NCBI RefSeq assembly: GCF_026191635.1
Contig: NZ_JAKRRW010000003.1
Span: 62,001-126,000, forward strand
DNA length: 64,000 bases
DNA from: Photobacterium obscurum
GTDB lineage: Bacteria; Pseudomonadota; Gammaproteobacteria; Enterobacterales; Vibrionaceae
Direction: 5' to 3'
Within the stretch, counting starts at the first letter, position 1, and each line of letters opens with the position of its first letter. A program made the position numbers and the translations under genes. Positions 16,516-27,679 of this stretch are shown here, piece after piece. Below the pieces are notes generated by a model. The model saw only the letters and a list, made by a program, of their open reading frames with translations. It did not search any database and was not told where the DNA came from.

Positions 16516-18029
16516 TTGCGTTTATTGAGCGCGCCGGTAAAAAAATTCCCGATCCTGTTATTATCTTCATGTTCCTGTTCACCTTCTCTTTAGTTCTGAC
16601 TGGCCTGATTGGCGGCTTGCAGTTTGAGACGACAGGGGCCGATGGTGGTGCCGTTACCCATAGCATTAAAAATATGCTGGCAACAGAAAATGTCCGCTGG
16701 ATGTTCGATAATGCCCTGCTGACCAACTGGCTGTCATTTGGTGGCGGTGTACTGGGTGTGATCCTGATTGTTATGCTGGGGGTTGGTATTGCCGAGAACT
16801 CCGGCTTACTGTCGGCGGTAATTAAGAAAGTCGGTTTGCGTATCAATGACCGCTGGCTACCGTTGCTGGTCGTTTTCCTCGGGATTATGAGTTCCATCGC
16901 GACAGATGCCGGTTACCTGATCCTTATTCCGCTGGCAGGTCTGCTCTATGCGGGCTTGGGTAAAAATCCACTGATCGGTATGGCTGCCGCGTTTGCTGGT
17001 GTGTCGGCAGGTTTTAGTGCCAACTTGATCCCAGCTACGCCGGTTGATGTGATTTTGGGAGCCAATGCACGGATCTTTGCCGAATCACAGGGGATCCCGT
17101 TTGAAACGGCTGCCGGTGAAGCGCTTAATCCGGCGACTATGCACTATTTCTTCATCTTTGTTTCGACCTTCCTTCTTGCCGGGCTGGGTGCTTGGGTAAC
17201 GACCCGCTTTGTCGCCCCGCGTCTTGAGAAAATGTCTTACCAACTGCCTGAAGATCTTAACCTGGATGATTTCCAGGTCTCAGATGCAGAGAACAAAGGC
17301 CTGCGCGCAGCGGGGATTGGCTTGGTTCTGGCGCTGCTGGCTGTTTTCGGTCTTGCTGTCGGGCCGTTGGCGACCTATACCAATGAAGCTGGGCGCGAAG
17401 TAACACCGTATCTTGATAACGTTATCTTGTTGATCGCCATGGTCTTTGCCGTTGTAGGTATCTTCTTTGGGGCAGCGACCGGTAAGTTCAAGTCTTTGCA
17501 GGATGTGGTGAAGGCGATGGTGAAGCAGATGAACACCATGGGCTACATTTTGGTTCTGACTTTCTTCTGCTATAACTTCTTGGCCCTGCTTGGTTTCTCT
17601 GGACTGGGTACTTATGTGACCTACCTAGGCGCGACCTTCCTCGGTTCGTTGGGCCTACAGGATTTTCCAATCTTGCTGATCATCGGCTTCATTCTGACAA
17701 CGGCGGTGATTAACCTGTTTGTTGGTGGCCTGACCTCAAAGTGGATGCTGCTAGGGCCGATTTTCGTACCTATGCTGTATCAGGTTAACCCGAACATGAC
17801 ACCGGATCTGGTCACTGCAGCCTACCGTGTGGCGGATTCGTCGACCAATATTATTACGCCGATGATGAGTTATGCCGGTGTTATTCTTGCGTTTATGCGT
17901 AAATATAAGCCGGAGCTGACTTTTGGTGATGTGATTGCGATGATGGTGCCATACTCGCTGGCATTCCTGACCGTATGGACCACGGTGCTGGTTGGCTTCT
18001 TTGCTTTCAGTATTCCACTCGGTTTTTAA
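16512..18029 (+). CDS. AbgT-family inner membrane transporter (copy 2, 5' frameshift)
   Basis: A second AbgT-family protein, 505 aa if translation starts at TTG 16512. It keeps the family landmarks: FIERAGKKIPDPVIIF at the N-terminus, SIATDAGYLILIPLAG, AGVSAGFSANLIPATPVDVILGA, and GGLTSKWMLLGPIFVPM followed by AYRVADSSTNIITPMMSY. All membrane segments lie inside the open frame; only the short cytoplasmic N-terminal tail is affected by the upstream frameshift. The original start was probably ATG 16474 (see that entry). TTG 16512 has AAAAGGG just one base upstream, too close to be a good site, so expression as sequenced may be poor. Substrate unknown, as for copy 1. Confidence 0.85.
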   Translation: MIAFIERAGKKIPDPVIIFMFLFTFSLVLTGLIGGLQFETTGADGGAVTHSIKNMLATENVRWMFDNALLTNWLSFGGGVLGVILIVMLGVGIAENSGLLSAVIKKVGLRINDRWLPLLVVFLGIMSSIATDAGYLILIPLAGLLYAGLGKNPLIGMAAAFAGVSAGFSANLIPATPVDVILGANARIFAESQGIPFETAAGEALNPATMHYFFIFVSTFLLAGLGAWVTTRFVAPRLEKMSYQLPEDLNLDDFQVSDAENKGLRAAGIGLVLALLAVFGLAVGPLATYTNEAGREVTPYLDNVILLIAMVFAVVGIFFGAATGKFKSLQDVVKAMVKQMNTMGYILVLTFFCYNFLALLGFSGLGTYVTYLGATFLGSLGLQDFPILLIIGFILTTAVINLFVGGLTSKWMLLGPIFVPMLYQVNPNMTPDLVTAAYRVADSSTNIITPMMSYAGVILAFMRKYKPELTFGDVIAMMVPYSLAFLTVWTTVLVGFFAFSIPLGF

Positions 18030-18058
18030 TCGCTCAATGTGCTGTTACACATACAGTC

Positions 18059-18088
18059 AAGCCCGGCACTATGCCGGGCTTTTTATTG
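18059..18088 (+). terminator. Terminator after abgT-type copy 2
   Basis: AAGCCCGGCA / TGCCGGGCTT with a 3-base loop (18059-18068 and 18072-18081), followed by TTTATTG. It lies between the convergent transporter and fghA genes. Confidence 0.93.
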
Positions 18089-18110
18089 TCAATTTTATTC
18101 TGGTGTGGTT

Positions 18111-18956
18111 TTACACTTCGAAATGGCTGGCATGGAAGCGCAGATGATCTTCGATAAAGCTTGCCATGAAATAATAGCTATGGTCGTAGCCTTCCTGCAT
18201 CCGCAATTCTAGCGGGTAGCCGCTTAGATTTGCTGCAGCCTGCAGCATCTCAGGTTTAAGCTGCTCGGCCAGGAAATCGTCCTTGGTGCCTTGGTCAACC
18301 AGTGCCGGAATGTGCTGGGTTGACTGCTTCATCAGCTCAGAGCTGTCATACTGCTTCCAGCTTTCGGTATCATTGCCTAGGTAACCGGCAAAGGCTTTTT
18401 TGCCCCATGGGCAGTTAGCCGGGTTGCTGATTGGGCTGAAGGCCGATACAGAGGTGAAACGCTCTGGATTATGCAGGGCAATCATCAGGGCACCGTGTCC
18501 TCCCATTGAATGGCCGCTGATTGCACGTTGCTGGCTGACCTGAAAAGTGCTTTCGATTAGCGCGGGTAGCTCGTTGACCACATAGTCATACATCTGATAA
18601 TGACGATTCCATGGTTCACGGGTCGCATTGACATAAAAGCCAGCACCCAGGCCGAAATCATAGCTGCCTTCCGGATCTTCGGCGACCCCTTCGCCACGTG
18701 GGCTGGTATCTGGTGCAACAATCGCAATACCGAGTTTGGCGGCGATGCGTTGCGCGCCAGCTTTCTGCATAAAGTTCTCGTCAGTGCAGGTTAGTCCTGA
18801 CAGCCAGTAAAGAACTGGTACCTTGGTGCCCGTAGAGGCCTGAGGCGGGAGGTAAATGGCAAAGCGCATCTCGCAGTTCAAAGTGCTGGATTGATGGGTA
18901 TATTGTTTGTGCCAGCCACCAAAGCTTTTGTTGGCACTGATATTTTCTAAAGTCAT
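18111..18956 (-). CDS. fghA: S-formylglutathione hydrolase
   Basis: This cytoplasmic esterase hydrolyses S-formylglutathione to formate and glutathione, the second step of glutathione-dependent formaldehyde removal. The 281-aa alpha/beta hydrolase has the nucleophile S150 in [10 protein letters not shown], an acid at D226 or D227 in DQGTKDDFL, and H259 in GYDHSYYFM. Family features [13 protein letters not shown] and ASSYDFG-like [15 protein letters not shown] are present. The gene lies 84 bases after frmA on the same strand with a hairpin between, so it is probably co-transcribed at reduced level. No FrmR-type repressor gene is next to the pair. Confidence 0.95.
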   Translation of the reverse strand: MTLENISANKSFGGWHKQYTHQSSTLNCEMRFAIYLPPQASTGTKVPVLYWLSGLTCTDENFMQKAGAQRIAAKLGIAIVAPDTSPRGEGVAEDPEGSYDFGLGAGFYVNATREPWNRHYQMYDYVVNELPALIESTFQVSQQRAISGHSMGGHGALMIALHNPERFTSVSAFSPISNPANCPWGKKAFAGYLGNDTESWKQYDSSELMKQSTQHIPALVDQGTKDDFLAEQLKPEMLQAAANLSGYPLELRMQEGYDHSYYFMASFIEDHLRFHASHFEV

Positions 18957-18984
18957 TGGTTTGGTTATCTCTTCAATATTAAAA

Positions 18985-19006
18985 AAGCGCTGCCGGAGCA
19001 GCGCTT
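18985..19006 (-). terminator. Hairpin between frmA and fghA
   Basis: AAGCGCTGC / GCAGCGCTT with a 4-base loop. On the minus strand it is followed by TTTTTAAT, so it should act as a terminator or attenuator that lowers fghA relative to frmA. Confidence 0.8.
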
Positions 19007-19040
19007 ATCAATGACGCCGATAGCTTGTGTCGGTATCAGA

Positions 19041-21046
<2,006 letters not shown>

Positions 21047-21076
21047 GACCAATCGGGATAATAGTGAAAGAAGACA

Positions 21077-21112
21077 AAAGCCCGACGATATCAATCGTCG
21101 GGCTTTGCTTTT
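21077..21112 (+). terminator. Terminator between tadA and the small basic gene
   Basis: AAAGCCCGACGAT / ATCGTCGGGCTTT with a 4-base loop, followed by GCTTTT, in the convergent interval. It could serve both genes. Confidence 0.92.
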
Positions 21113-21126
21113 GATACCTGTATGTA

Positions 21127-21279
21127 TTAACTGACAATATTGGCTGCAACAATATAGCTGCGCTGGCGCCACAGGATCTTTTTTCGAAGATTGGCGTTTA
21201 AGCGCTTACGTCGGGTCGCGATCGATGTCATTCGTTGCTTAATGCTTTTGATCGCTTTCTTTTGTCTTGAGAATCTCAT
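21127..21279 (-). CDS. Small highly basic protein, 50 aa, unknown function
   Basis: An ORF below the usual length cutoff starts at ATG 21279 with a near-perfect ribosome site GGGAGG five bases upstream on the minus strand and ends at TAA 21127. The product begins MRFSRQKKAIKSIKQR and ends SYIVAANIVS. Sixteen of its 50 residues are K or R and there is no D or E, so its charge is extreme. The basic part (residues 2-40) looks helical and could bind RNA or DNA, while the last ten residues are hydrophobic. I do not recognise a family. Ribosome site, clean start and stop, and the terminator just beyond its end argue that it is real. Confidence 0.7.
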   Translation of the reverse strand: MRFSRQKKAIKSIKQRMTSIATRRKRLNANLRKKILWRQRSYIVAANIVS

Positions 21280-21462
21280 CGTTCCTCCCTTATATGCAAT
21301 GCTACTGGTGAACTAATCAATAACGGTATTGTACCTTGATCAAGGCACAGGCTATGACTTGATTGTTACCTAATTGCGGCACAATAGGAATGAGCCCAGT
21401 CGCATATTGCGATATGCCATTACAAATATCCGGGGTGTGAGTGTGATTTACCTTCAGATATG

Positions 21463-21490
21463 CAATAGCCCTGCATGTGCAGGGCTATTG
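21463..21490. terminator. 13-bp perfect hairpin after mltF
   Basis: CAATAGCCCTGCA / TGCAGGGCTATTG with a 2-base centre lies 19 bases past the mltF stop codon. No T run follows on either strand, so it is either a rho-assisted end or an mRNA-stabilising structure. Confidence 0.55.
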
Positions 21491-21509
21491 GGAGTGGGAT
21501 ATAGACGAT

Positions 21510-23036
21510 TTAGTTGCTTACTGTCTTGGTCGAGATTGCATTGCTGGCCGTCTCGTTTTCTGCCGACGGAAGGGGGGCGTCAGCGGTGACAGGCGGCGGT
21601 GTGATCGTGTGCAGGCCATCAATAACAGCGATATCCTGCTGTTGAGGGTGCTGATTGTGTGCCTGCTCATAGCCAATGATACTCTGGTAGTAACGGCGGA
21701 TATTTTCGACATAATTTAGCGCCTCATCGCCACGGGCATAGCCGTAGCGGGTCTGCTTGTAGTATTTCCGCTCGCGAAGCAGAGGCAGGCGCTGTTTGAC
21801 ATCGCTCCAGGCATCTGGGTTACCGCCTTGCTTTTTGGTCAGGCGACGGGCATCCATCAAGTGGCCGAAACCAACATTGTAGGAGGCAAGGGCAAACCAG
21901 ACTTTCTCGTGGGTCTCGATGCTATCGGGGATCCGCTTGATCATCTTACGCAAATATTGAGTCCCGCCGCGGATGCTTTGTTCCGGATCAAGGCGGTTAT
22001 TCACACCAACTGATTTCGCTGTCGGGAGCGTTAGCATCATCATGCCACGGACACCGGTTGGCGATACTGCCCGAGGATTCCAGTGCGACTCCTGGTAGGA
22101 CAGGGCGGCAATCAGGCGCCAGTCGAACTCATCAGCATACTTCTTAAACAGAGACTCCCAGCGAGGTAGTTTCTTTTCGATTGCCCGAAGGAAGGCACGG
22201 GTATCGACATAGTCAAACTTATCGACATGGCCGAAATATTTTTCTTCCAGTTTGGCAAGTTCACCATTTTGCTGAATCTCGCCAAAAAACTCGATCAATA
22301 GCGCATATAGGCTGTCATCAGCCGTCTGGTTGACAAACCAGGCAATAGGTTCATCTTCCGTCAGCTCAAGGGCAATTGTAATATCGGGATGAATGCGCTG
22401 GTTGAGGGCGACATCGACAGAATCGGCAACCGTGTAATCCAGCTCGCCTTTGGCGACCATACGGAGCAACTCATCGCTGTCGGTCTCTTCTACCGCTTTC
22501 CACTTCAGGGTTGGGTAGGTCTCTTGCAGCGAGATAAGGCTCTTTTCATGGCTGGAGCCTTTAACAACGGTGAGTGCCCCTTTGTTTCGGGCGAGATCTT
22601 CGGTATCTCGCGGGCGCCACTGACCTTTTTTATACACGACGATCTGACTGGCGTAGTAATAGGCCGGTGCAGCCCGAAATGCCGCCAGGCGATCTTTGGT
22701 CATGGTCAGCCCTGCTGCAATCATGTCGACGTCACCGCGCTTCAGGGCCGGAAATAGGCCTGACAGGGTGAACATCGGCTGCATTTCCAGCTTAACACCA
22801 AGCTTGGCCGCAAAACGCTGGGCCAGCTCGTAGTCAAGGCCGGTAGGACCATCACTGCCGATATAATAAGACAGTTGGTTGTTTAGCGTGCCGATACGGA
22901 GTACGCCATTTTCGCGAACCTTCTCCAGATCACTGCGTGTGTCTTCCTGCCACTTACATCCGCTAAGTAGCAGTAAACTCAGCAAGATGGTAAAGACATA
23001 CCTGAGGTTCGTGGTTAATCGAATATTGCTCAACAA
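21510..23036 (-). CDS. mltF: Membrane-bound lytic murein transglycosylase F
   Basis: MltF cleaves the glycan strands of peptidoglycan to form 1,6-anhydro-muropeptides. The 508-aa protein has an N-terminal lipoprotein-like signal with the lipobox LSGC (C27), a solute-binding-protein-like regulatory module (about 40-265; GVLRIGTLNN, AAGLTMTKDR, VVKGSSHEKSL), and a C-terminal lysozyme-like domain with catalytic E316 in YQESHWNP followed by SPTGVRGMMMLT. A low-complexity tail rich in P, T and A (about 465-508) is longer than in E. coli. The divergent position next to purL is conserved in enterobacteria. The products are recycled by AmpG, encoded at 55980-57362. Confidence 0.95.
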   Translation of the reverse strand: MLSNIRLTTNLRYVFTILLSLLLLSGCKWQEDTRSDLEKVRENGVLRIGTLNNQLSYYIGSDGPTGLDYELAQRFAAKLGVKLEMQPMFTLSGLFPALKRGDVDMIAAGLTMTKDRLAAFRAAPAYYYASQIVVYKKGQWRPRDTEDLARNKGALTVVKGSSHEKSLISLQETYPTLKWKAVEETDSDELLRMVAKGELDYTVADSVDVALNQRIHPDITIALELTEDEPIAWFVNQTADDSLYALLIEFFGEIQQNGELAKLEEKYFGHVDKFDYVDTRAFLRAIEKKLPRWESLFKKYADEFDWRLIAALSYQESHWNPRAVSPTGVRGMMMLTLPTAKSVGVNNRLDPEQSIRGGTQYLRKMIKRIPDSIETHEKVWFALASYNVGFGHLMDARRLTKKQGGNPDAWSDVKQRLPLLRERKYYKQTRYGYARGDEALNYVENIRRYYQSIIGYEQAHNQHPQQQDIAVIDGLHTITPPPVTADAPLPSAENETASNAISTKTVSN

Positions 23037-23446
23037 TATATGCTCATCATTATAATTAGGTGTTCTTTATACCAAAGCTCGGGATATCAGCAAAGTCACA
23101 CAACCGTTTGATCTTAGGAATTTTCGGTTGATAGACATAAAAAGGCTGATGGTTTATCTGCTCGTTATGAGCCGGTTCAGTGCAGTGATGGTGGTTAATG
23201 ATAGCCATGAATGAAGAAAACAGCACTTTTTTCGCTTGAATGAAAAAAAAACACGCAAACGGTTGCGTCGGGTGTTACGTCACAAAAAAAATTCCCTTAT
23301 ACTACGCTCCATCGTGAGTTACTCGCTTCGGTTTTATCAGATCTATTTGGTGAAAAAGGTGGCATTGACGTAATTAGCCCAGTGATAGAACTGGGTGTTA
23401 GGCCAATATCACCTTCATTCAACTGCTAATCGAGAGACGTACGCAC
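23037..23446. promoter_or_regulatory. mltF/purL divergent region with PurR operator and purL promoter
   Basis: ACGCAAACGGTTGCGT at 23253-23268 differs from the PurR consensus by one base and is the best such site in the window. Just downstream a weak -35 (TTACGT, 23275-23280) and TATACT -10 (23298-23303), 17 bases apart, give a purL promoter that bound PurR would cover. The purL leader is then about 140 bases. The mltF side shows no clear promoter. Confidence 0.85.
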
Positions 23447-26400
23447 ATGGAAATTTTGCGTGGTTCACCCGCACTGTCTGAGTTTCGCGTTAACAAGCTA
23501 CTAGAGCGTTGCCGCGAGTTAGATCTGCCTGTGTCAGGCATTTACGCTGAGTTTATGCATTTCGCTGATGTATCGGCTCCCCTAAATGCTGATGAGCAAA
23601 GCAAGCTGGCAAGCCTGCTAACCTACGGTCCGACGATTGCTGAGCATGAGCCGACAGGCACCCTGCTACTGGTTACCCCTCGTCCGGGAACTATCTCTCC
23701 ATGGTCATCAAAATCGACTGATATCGCCCACAACTGTGGGTTGGCTCAGGTTAAGCGCCTTGAGCGAGGTACGGCATACTATGTTGAGACGATAGCAGAG
23801 CTAAGCGCTGATCAGCTCGCTGCACTAAAAAGCCTCATCCACGACCGTATGATGGAAGTGGTCTTTACTGAGCTGGAAGCCGCCAGCGCGCTGTTTGCCC
23901 AGGCTGAGCCGGCACCGGTTCAGAGTGTTGATATTCTGGCTGGTGGCCGCAAGGCACTTGAAGAAGCCAACGTTAATCTTGGTTTGGCGCTGGCTGAAGA
24001 TGAAATTGACTATCTGGTTGATAACTTCACTAAGCTGGGGCGCAACCCGAATGATATAGAGCTGATGATGTTCGCCCAGGCAAACTCCGAGCATTGTCGC
24101 CATAAAATCTTTAACGCGGACTGGACGATTGACGGTGTCGATCAGAAGAAGTCGCTGTTCAAGATGATCAAGAATACCTACGAGAAGAACCACGACTACG
24201 TCCTTTCTGCCTATAAAGATAACGCCGCGGTGATGGAAGGTTCAAAAGTTGGCCGTTTCTTCCCGAACCCAGATTCCCGTCAGTACAACTACCACCAGGA
24301 AGATGCCCATATCCTGATGAAGGTAGAAACCCACAACCACCCGACGGCAATCTCGCCATGGCCGGGAGCCTCAACAGGCTCGGGCGGTGAAATTCGCGAT
24401 GAAGGGGCAACCGGTATTGGCGGTAAGCCAAAGGCTGGCCTGGTCGGCTTCACGGTTTCAAACCTGCGTGTACCGGGCTTCGAGCAGCCATGGGAAACGG
24501 ACTTCGGCAAGCCGGACCGTATCGTCAACGCGCTAGATATTATGCTGGAAGGCCCATTGGGCGGTGCGGCATTCAATAATGAATTTGGTCGTCCGAACCT
24601 GCTTGGCTACTTCCGTACCTACGAAGAAAAAGTCAGTTCACACAACGGCGAAGAGATCCGTGGTTACCACAAGCCAATTATGATCGCCGGTGGTATGGGT
24701 AACATCCGCGGTGAGCATGTCCAGAAGAAAGAGATCCCGGTCGGCGCCAAGCTAATTGTATTGGGTGGCCCGGCGATGAATATCGGCCTCGGAGGGGGGG
24801 CGGCGTCGTCAATGGCGTCCGGCCAGTCGGCTGAAGACTTGGATTTTGCCTCGGTACAGCGTGAAAACCCAGAAATGGAGCGCCGTTGCCAGGAAGTGAT
24901 CGACCGCTGTTGGCAGATGGGCGAGAACAACCCGATTGCCTTTATCCACGATGTCGGTGCGGGCGGTATTTCCAATGCACTGCCTGAGCTGGTCGATGAT
25001 GGCGAGCGTGGCGGTAAATTCCAGCTACGCGATGTACCAAACGATGAGCCGGGTATGAGCCCGCTAGAAATCTGGTGTAATGAGTCGCAGGAGCGCTATG
25101 TGATGGCGGTCGCGCCGGAAAATATGCCGGCCTTCGATGCAATCTGTAAGCGTGAGCGTGCACCGTATGCGGTGGTGGGCGAAGCCACGGAAGAGCGCCA
25201 TCTGACGCTGGAAGACAGCCATTTCGACAATACGCCAATTGATATGCCAATGGATATCCTGCTTGGCAAGCCGCCGAAGATGCACCGTGATGTGACCACG
25301 CAGAAAGCGGAAGGGCAGGCGCTTGACCGCTGCGGCATCGAGCTGGAAGAGGCGACACACCGTGTCCTTCGTCTGCCGGCGGTTGCCGAGAAAACCTTCC
25401 TGATCACCATTGGCGACCGCACCGTAACCGGTTTGGTGGCTCGCGATCAGATGGTGGGGCCTTGGCAGGTGCCGGTGGCCAACTGCGCCGTCACCGCGGC
25501 AAGCTATGATACTTATCATGGTGAGGCAATGTCGATGGGTGAACGTACGCCGGTTGCCCTGCTTGATTTTGGCGCCTCGGCACGCCTGGCTGTCGGTGAA
25601 GCTATTACCAATATTGCCAGCGCCGATATTGGAGACATGAAACGCATTAACCTGTCGGCAAACTGGATGTCGCCGGCCGGTCACCCAGGTGAAGACGCCG
25701 GTCTGTACGAAGCCGTTAAGGCGGTGGGTGAAGAGTTGTGTCCTGCCCTTGGCCTGACGATCCCGGTGGGGAAAGACTCGATGTCGATGAAGACCAAGTG
25801 GGAGCAAGATGGCGAGCAGAAAGAAGTGACTTCGCCACTGTCGCTGATCATTACTGCTTTCGGTCGCGTCGAGGATGTCCGCAAAACCGTGACGCCTCAG
25901 CTACGTACCGACCAGGGTGACTCAAGCCTGGTACTGATTGACCTGGGCTGTGGTAAGAACCGCCTGGGTGCGACAGCGCTGGCGCAAGTTTATAAGCAGC
26001 TGGGTGACAAGCCGGCTGATGTCGACAGCCCTGAGCTGCTGAAAGGTTTCTTTAACGCGGTGCAAAAGCTGGTACGTGACAAGCAAGTGCTGGCTTACCA
26101 TGACCGTGGTGATGGCGGCCTGTATGTGACACTGGCTGAGATGGCGTTTGCTGGTCATACGGGGATTGAAGTTGATATCAATACCACCGCAAATGACGAG
26201 TGTGATGATGTACTGGCAACACTGTTCAACGAAGAGTTGGGGGCGGTGTTGCAGGTGCGTACCGAAGACTTGGATGACGTGCAATCGGTCCTTGCGGCGA
26301 ACGGTTTAGAATCATGCAGCCATATTATTGGTACTGTGGTTGATGAGGACGTGGTACGTATCTGGAATGGTAACGACCGTGTCTTGGAGCAAAACCGTAC

Positions 26401-27352
26401 CGAGCTGCGTGCTATCTGGGCGGAGACGACTTATCAGATGCAGGCGATGCGTGATAACCCGGCAGGCGCCCTGCAGGAGTTTGAAGCCAAGAAAGACAAC
26501 CAGGATCCAGGCCTTAACACTCAGTTAAGTTTTGACATCAACGAAGATGTGGCGGCGCCATTCATCTCGACCGGCGCTAAGCCGCAAATGGCTATCTTAC
26601 GTGAGCAGGGTGTGAACTCCCACGTTGAAATGGCGGCAGCGTTCGATCGCGCTGGCTTTGATGCAAAAGATGTCCACATGAGTGATATTCTGTCTGGCAA
26701 TGTGAAGCTAGACGGTTTCAACGGCCTGGTTGCCTGCGGTGGTTTCTCGTACGGCGACGTACTTGGTGCGGGTGAAGGCTGGGCGAAGTCAGTGTTGTTC
26801 AACAACATGGCCCGCGATCAGTTCGAAGCATTCTTTAAACGTAACGACACTTTTGCATTGGGTGTGTGTAACGGCTGTCAGATGATGTCGAACTTGCGTG
26901 ACTTGATCCCGGGCGCAGAGCTGTGGCCTCGCTTTGTGCGTAACGAATCGGAGCGCTTCGAGGCCCGCTTTAGCTTGGTTGAGGTTCAGCAGAGCGACTC
27001 GCTATTCTTCAACGGCATGGCAGGTTCTCGGATGCCAATTGCGGTTTCCCACGGTGAAGGTCGTGTCGAGGTACGTAATGGCGAGCATCTCAATGCGATT
27101 GAGCAGTCGGGTACGGTTGCGCTGCGTTACCTAGATAACTACGGTAATGTGACCCAGAACTATCCGGCCAACCCGAACGGTTCGCCAAACGGCATTACCG
27201 GTCTGACAACGCAAGACGGCCGCGTAACGATCATGATGCCTCACCCTGAGCGTGTGTTCCGCACCGTGGCAAACTCTTGGCATCCGGATGACTGGAATGA
27301 GAACAGTCCGTGGATGCGTATGTTCCGCAATGCCCGCGTGAATATTGGGTAA
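23447..27352 (+). CDS. purL: Phosphoribosylformylglycinamidine synthase (FGAM synthase)
   Basis: PurL carries out the fourth step of purine synthesis, converting FGAR to FGAM with glutamine and ATP. The 1301-aa protein is the large single-chain form: N-terminal domain, linker, two AIRS-like halves ([42 protein letters not shown], then [15 protein letters not shown]), and a C-terminal glutamine amidotransferase with nucleophile C1141 in GVCNGCQMM and the final MPHPERVFR. Length is close to that of E. coli (1295). It stands alone between a PurR-controlled promoter and a terminator. Confidence 0.98.
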   Translation: MEILRGSPALSEFRVNKLLERCRELDLPVSGIYAEFMHFADVSAPLNADEQSKLASLLTYGPTIAEHEPTGTLLLVTPRPGTISPWSSKSTDIAHNCGLAQVKRLERGTAYYVETIAELSADQLAALKSLIHDRMMEVVFTELEAASALFAQAEPAPVQSVDILAGGRKALEEANVNLGLALAEDEIDYLVDNFTKLGRNPNDIELMMFAQANSEHCRHKIFNADWTIDGVDQKKSLFKMIKNTYEKNHDYVLSAYKDNAAVMEGSKVGRFFPNPDSRQYNYHQEDAHILMKVETHNHPTAISPWPGASTGSGGEIRDEGATGIGGKPKAGLVGFTVSNLRVPGFEQPWETDFGKPDRIVNALDIMLEGPLGGAAFNNEFGRPNLLGYFRTYEEKVSSHNGEEIRGYHKPIMIAGGMGNIRGEHVQKKEIPVGAKLIVLGGPAMNIGLGGGAASSMASGQSAEDLDFASVQRENPEMERRCQEVIDRCWQMGENNPIAFIHDVGAGGISNALPELVDDGERGGKFQLRDVPNDEPGMSPLEIWCNESQERYVMAVAPENMPAFDAICKRERAPYAVVGEATEERHLTLEDSHFDNTPIDMPMDILLGKPPKMHRDVTTQKAEGQALDRCGIELEEATHRVLRLPAVAEKTFLITIGDRTVTGLVARDQMVGPWQVPVANCAVTAASYDTYHGEAMSMGERTPVALLDFGASARLAVGEAITNIASADIGDMKRINLSANWMSPAGHPGEDAGLYEAVKAVGEELCPALGLTIPVGKDSMSMKTKWEQDGEQKEVTSPLSLIITAFGRVEDVRKTVTPQLRTDQGDSSLVLIDLGCGKNRLGATALAQVYKQLGDKPADVDSPELLKGFFNAVQKLVRDKQVLAYHDRGDGGLYVTLAEMAFAGHTGIEVDINTTANDECDDVLATLFNEELGAVLQVRTEDLDDVQSVLAANGLESCSHIIGTVVDEDVVRIWNGNDRVLEQNRTELRAIWAETTYQMQAMRDNPAGALQEFEAKKDNQDPGLNTQLSFDINEDVAAPFISTGAKPQMAILREQGVNSHVEMAAAFDRAGFDAKDVHMSDILSGNVKLDGFNGLVACGGFSYGDVLGAGEGWAKSVLFNNMARDQFEAFFKRNDTFALGVCNGCQMMSNLRDLIPGAELWPRFVRNESERFEARFSLVEVQQSDSLFFNGMAGSRMPIAVSHGEGRVEVRNGEHLNAIEQSGTVALRYLDNYGNVTQNYPANPNGSPNGITGLTTQDGRVTIMMPHPERVFRTVANSWHPDDWNENSPWMRMFRNARVNIG

Positions 27353-27368
27353 TTGACGCAAAAACAGG

Positions 27369-27402
27369 CATCGGGCAGCTTTTTTGCCCGATGTCTTTTT
27401 GT
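27369..27402 (+). terminator. Terminator after purL
   Basis: CATCGGGCA / TGCCCGATG (27369-27377, 27385-27393) with a T-rich loop, followed by TCTTTTTG. Beyond it, 27403-27679 holds a TATAAT at 27472-27477 without a good -35 and nothing else I can identify. Confidence 0.88.
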
Positions 27403-27679
27403 TTATATGTGACTGCTTTTTTATTCACCATTTCAATATGCACCTCCGACCTCTCTGCTAGGCATAGTCTGTATAATCGCGCCCCTTTCGTTAGAAGCAC
27501 ATTTGTATGACTATTCATTGCTAATCATATTAACGCGTTGAATCTGAAATTCTTTCGCTTGATTAGTGTCTGCTTTTGCTTCTCTTCTTTGCTACATAGT
27601 GCCACAGCCGAATCTTGATGGATGTTGACGGTGACAGGGTTTACCCGTTGCTGACTTTGTTTATTTCAAAAGTGCGGAT

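Noticed and set aside
25064..25807. A 247-aa open frame on the minus strand inside purL
   Set aside because: Fully antisense to the essential purL coding region, with no ribosome site or recognisable domain; the composition is that of a reverse-complement reading of purL codons.
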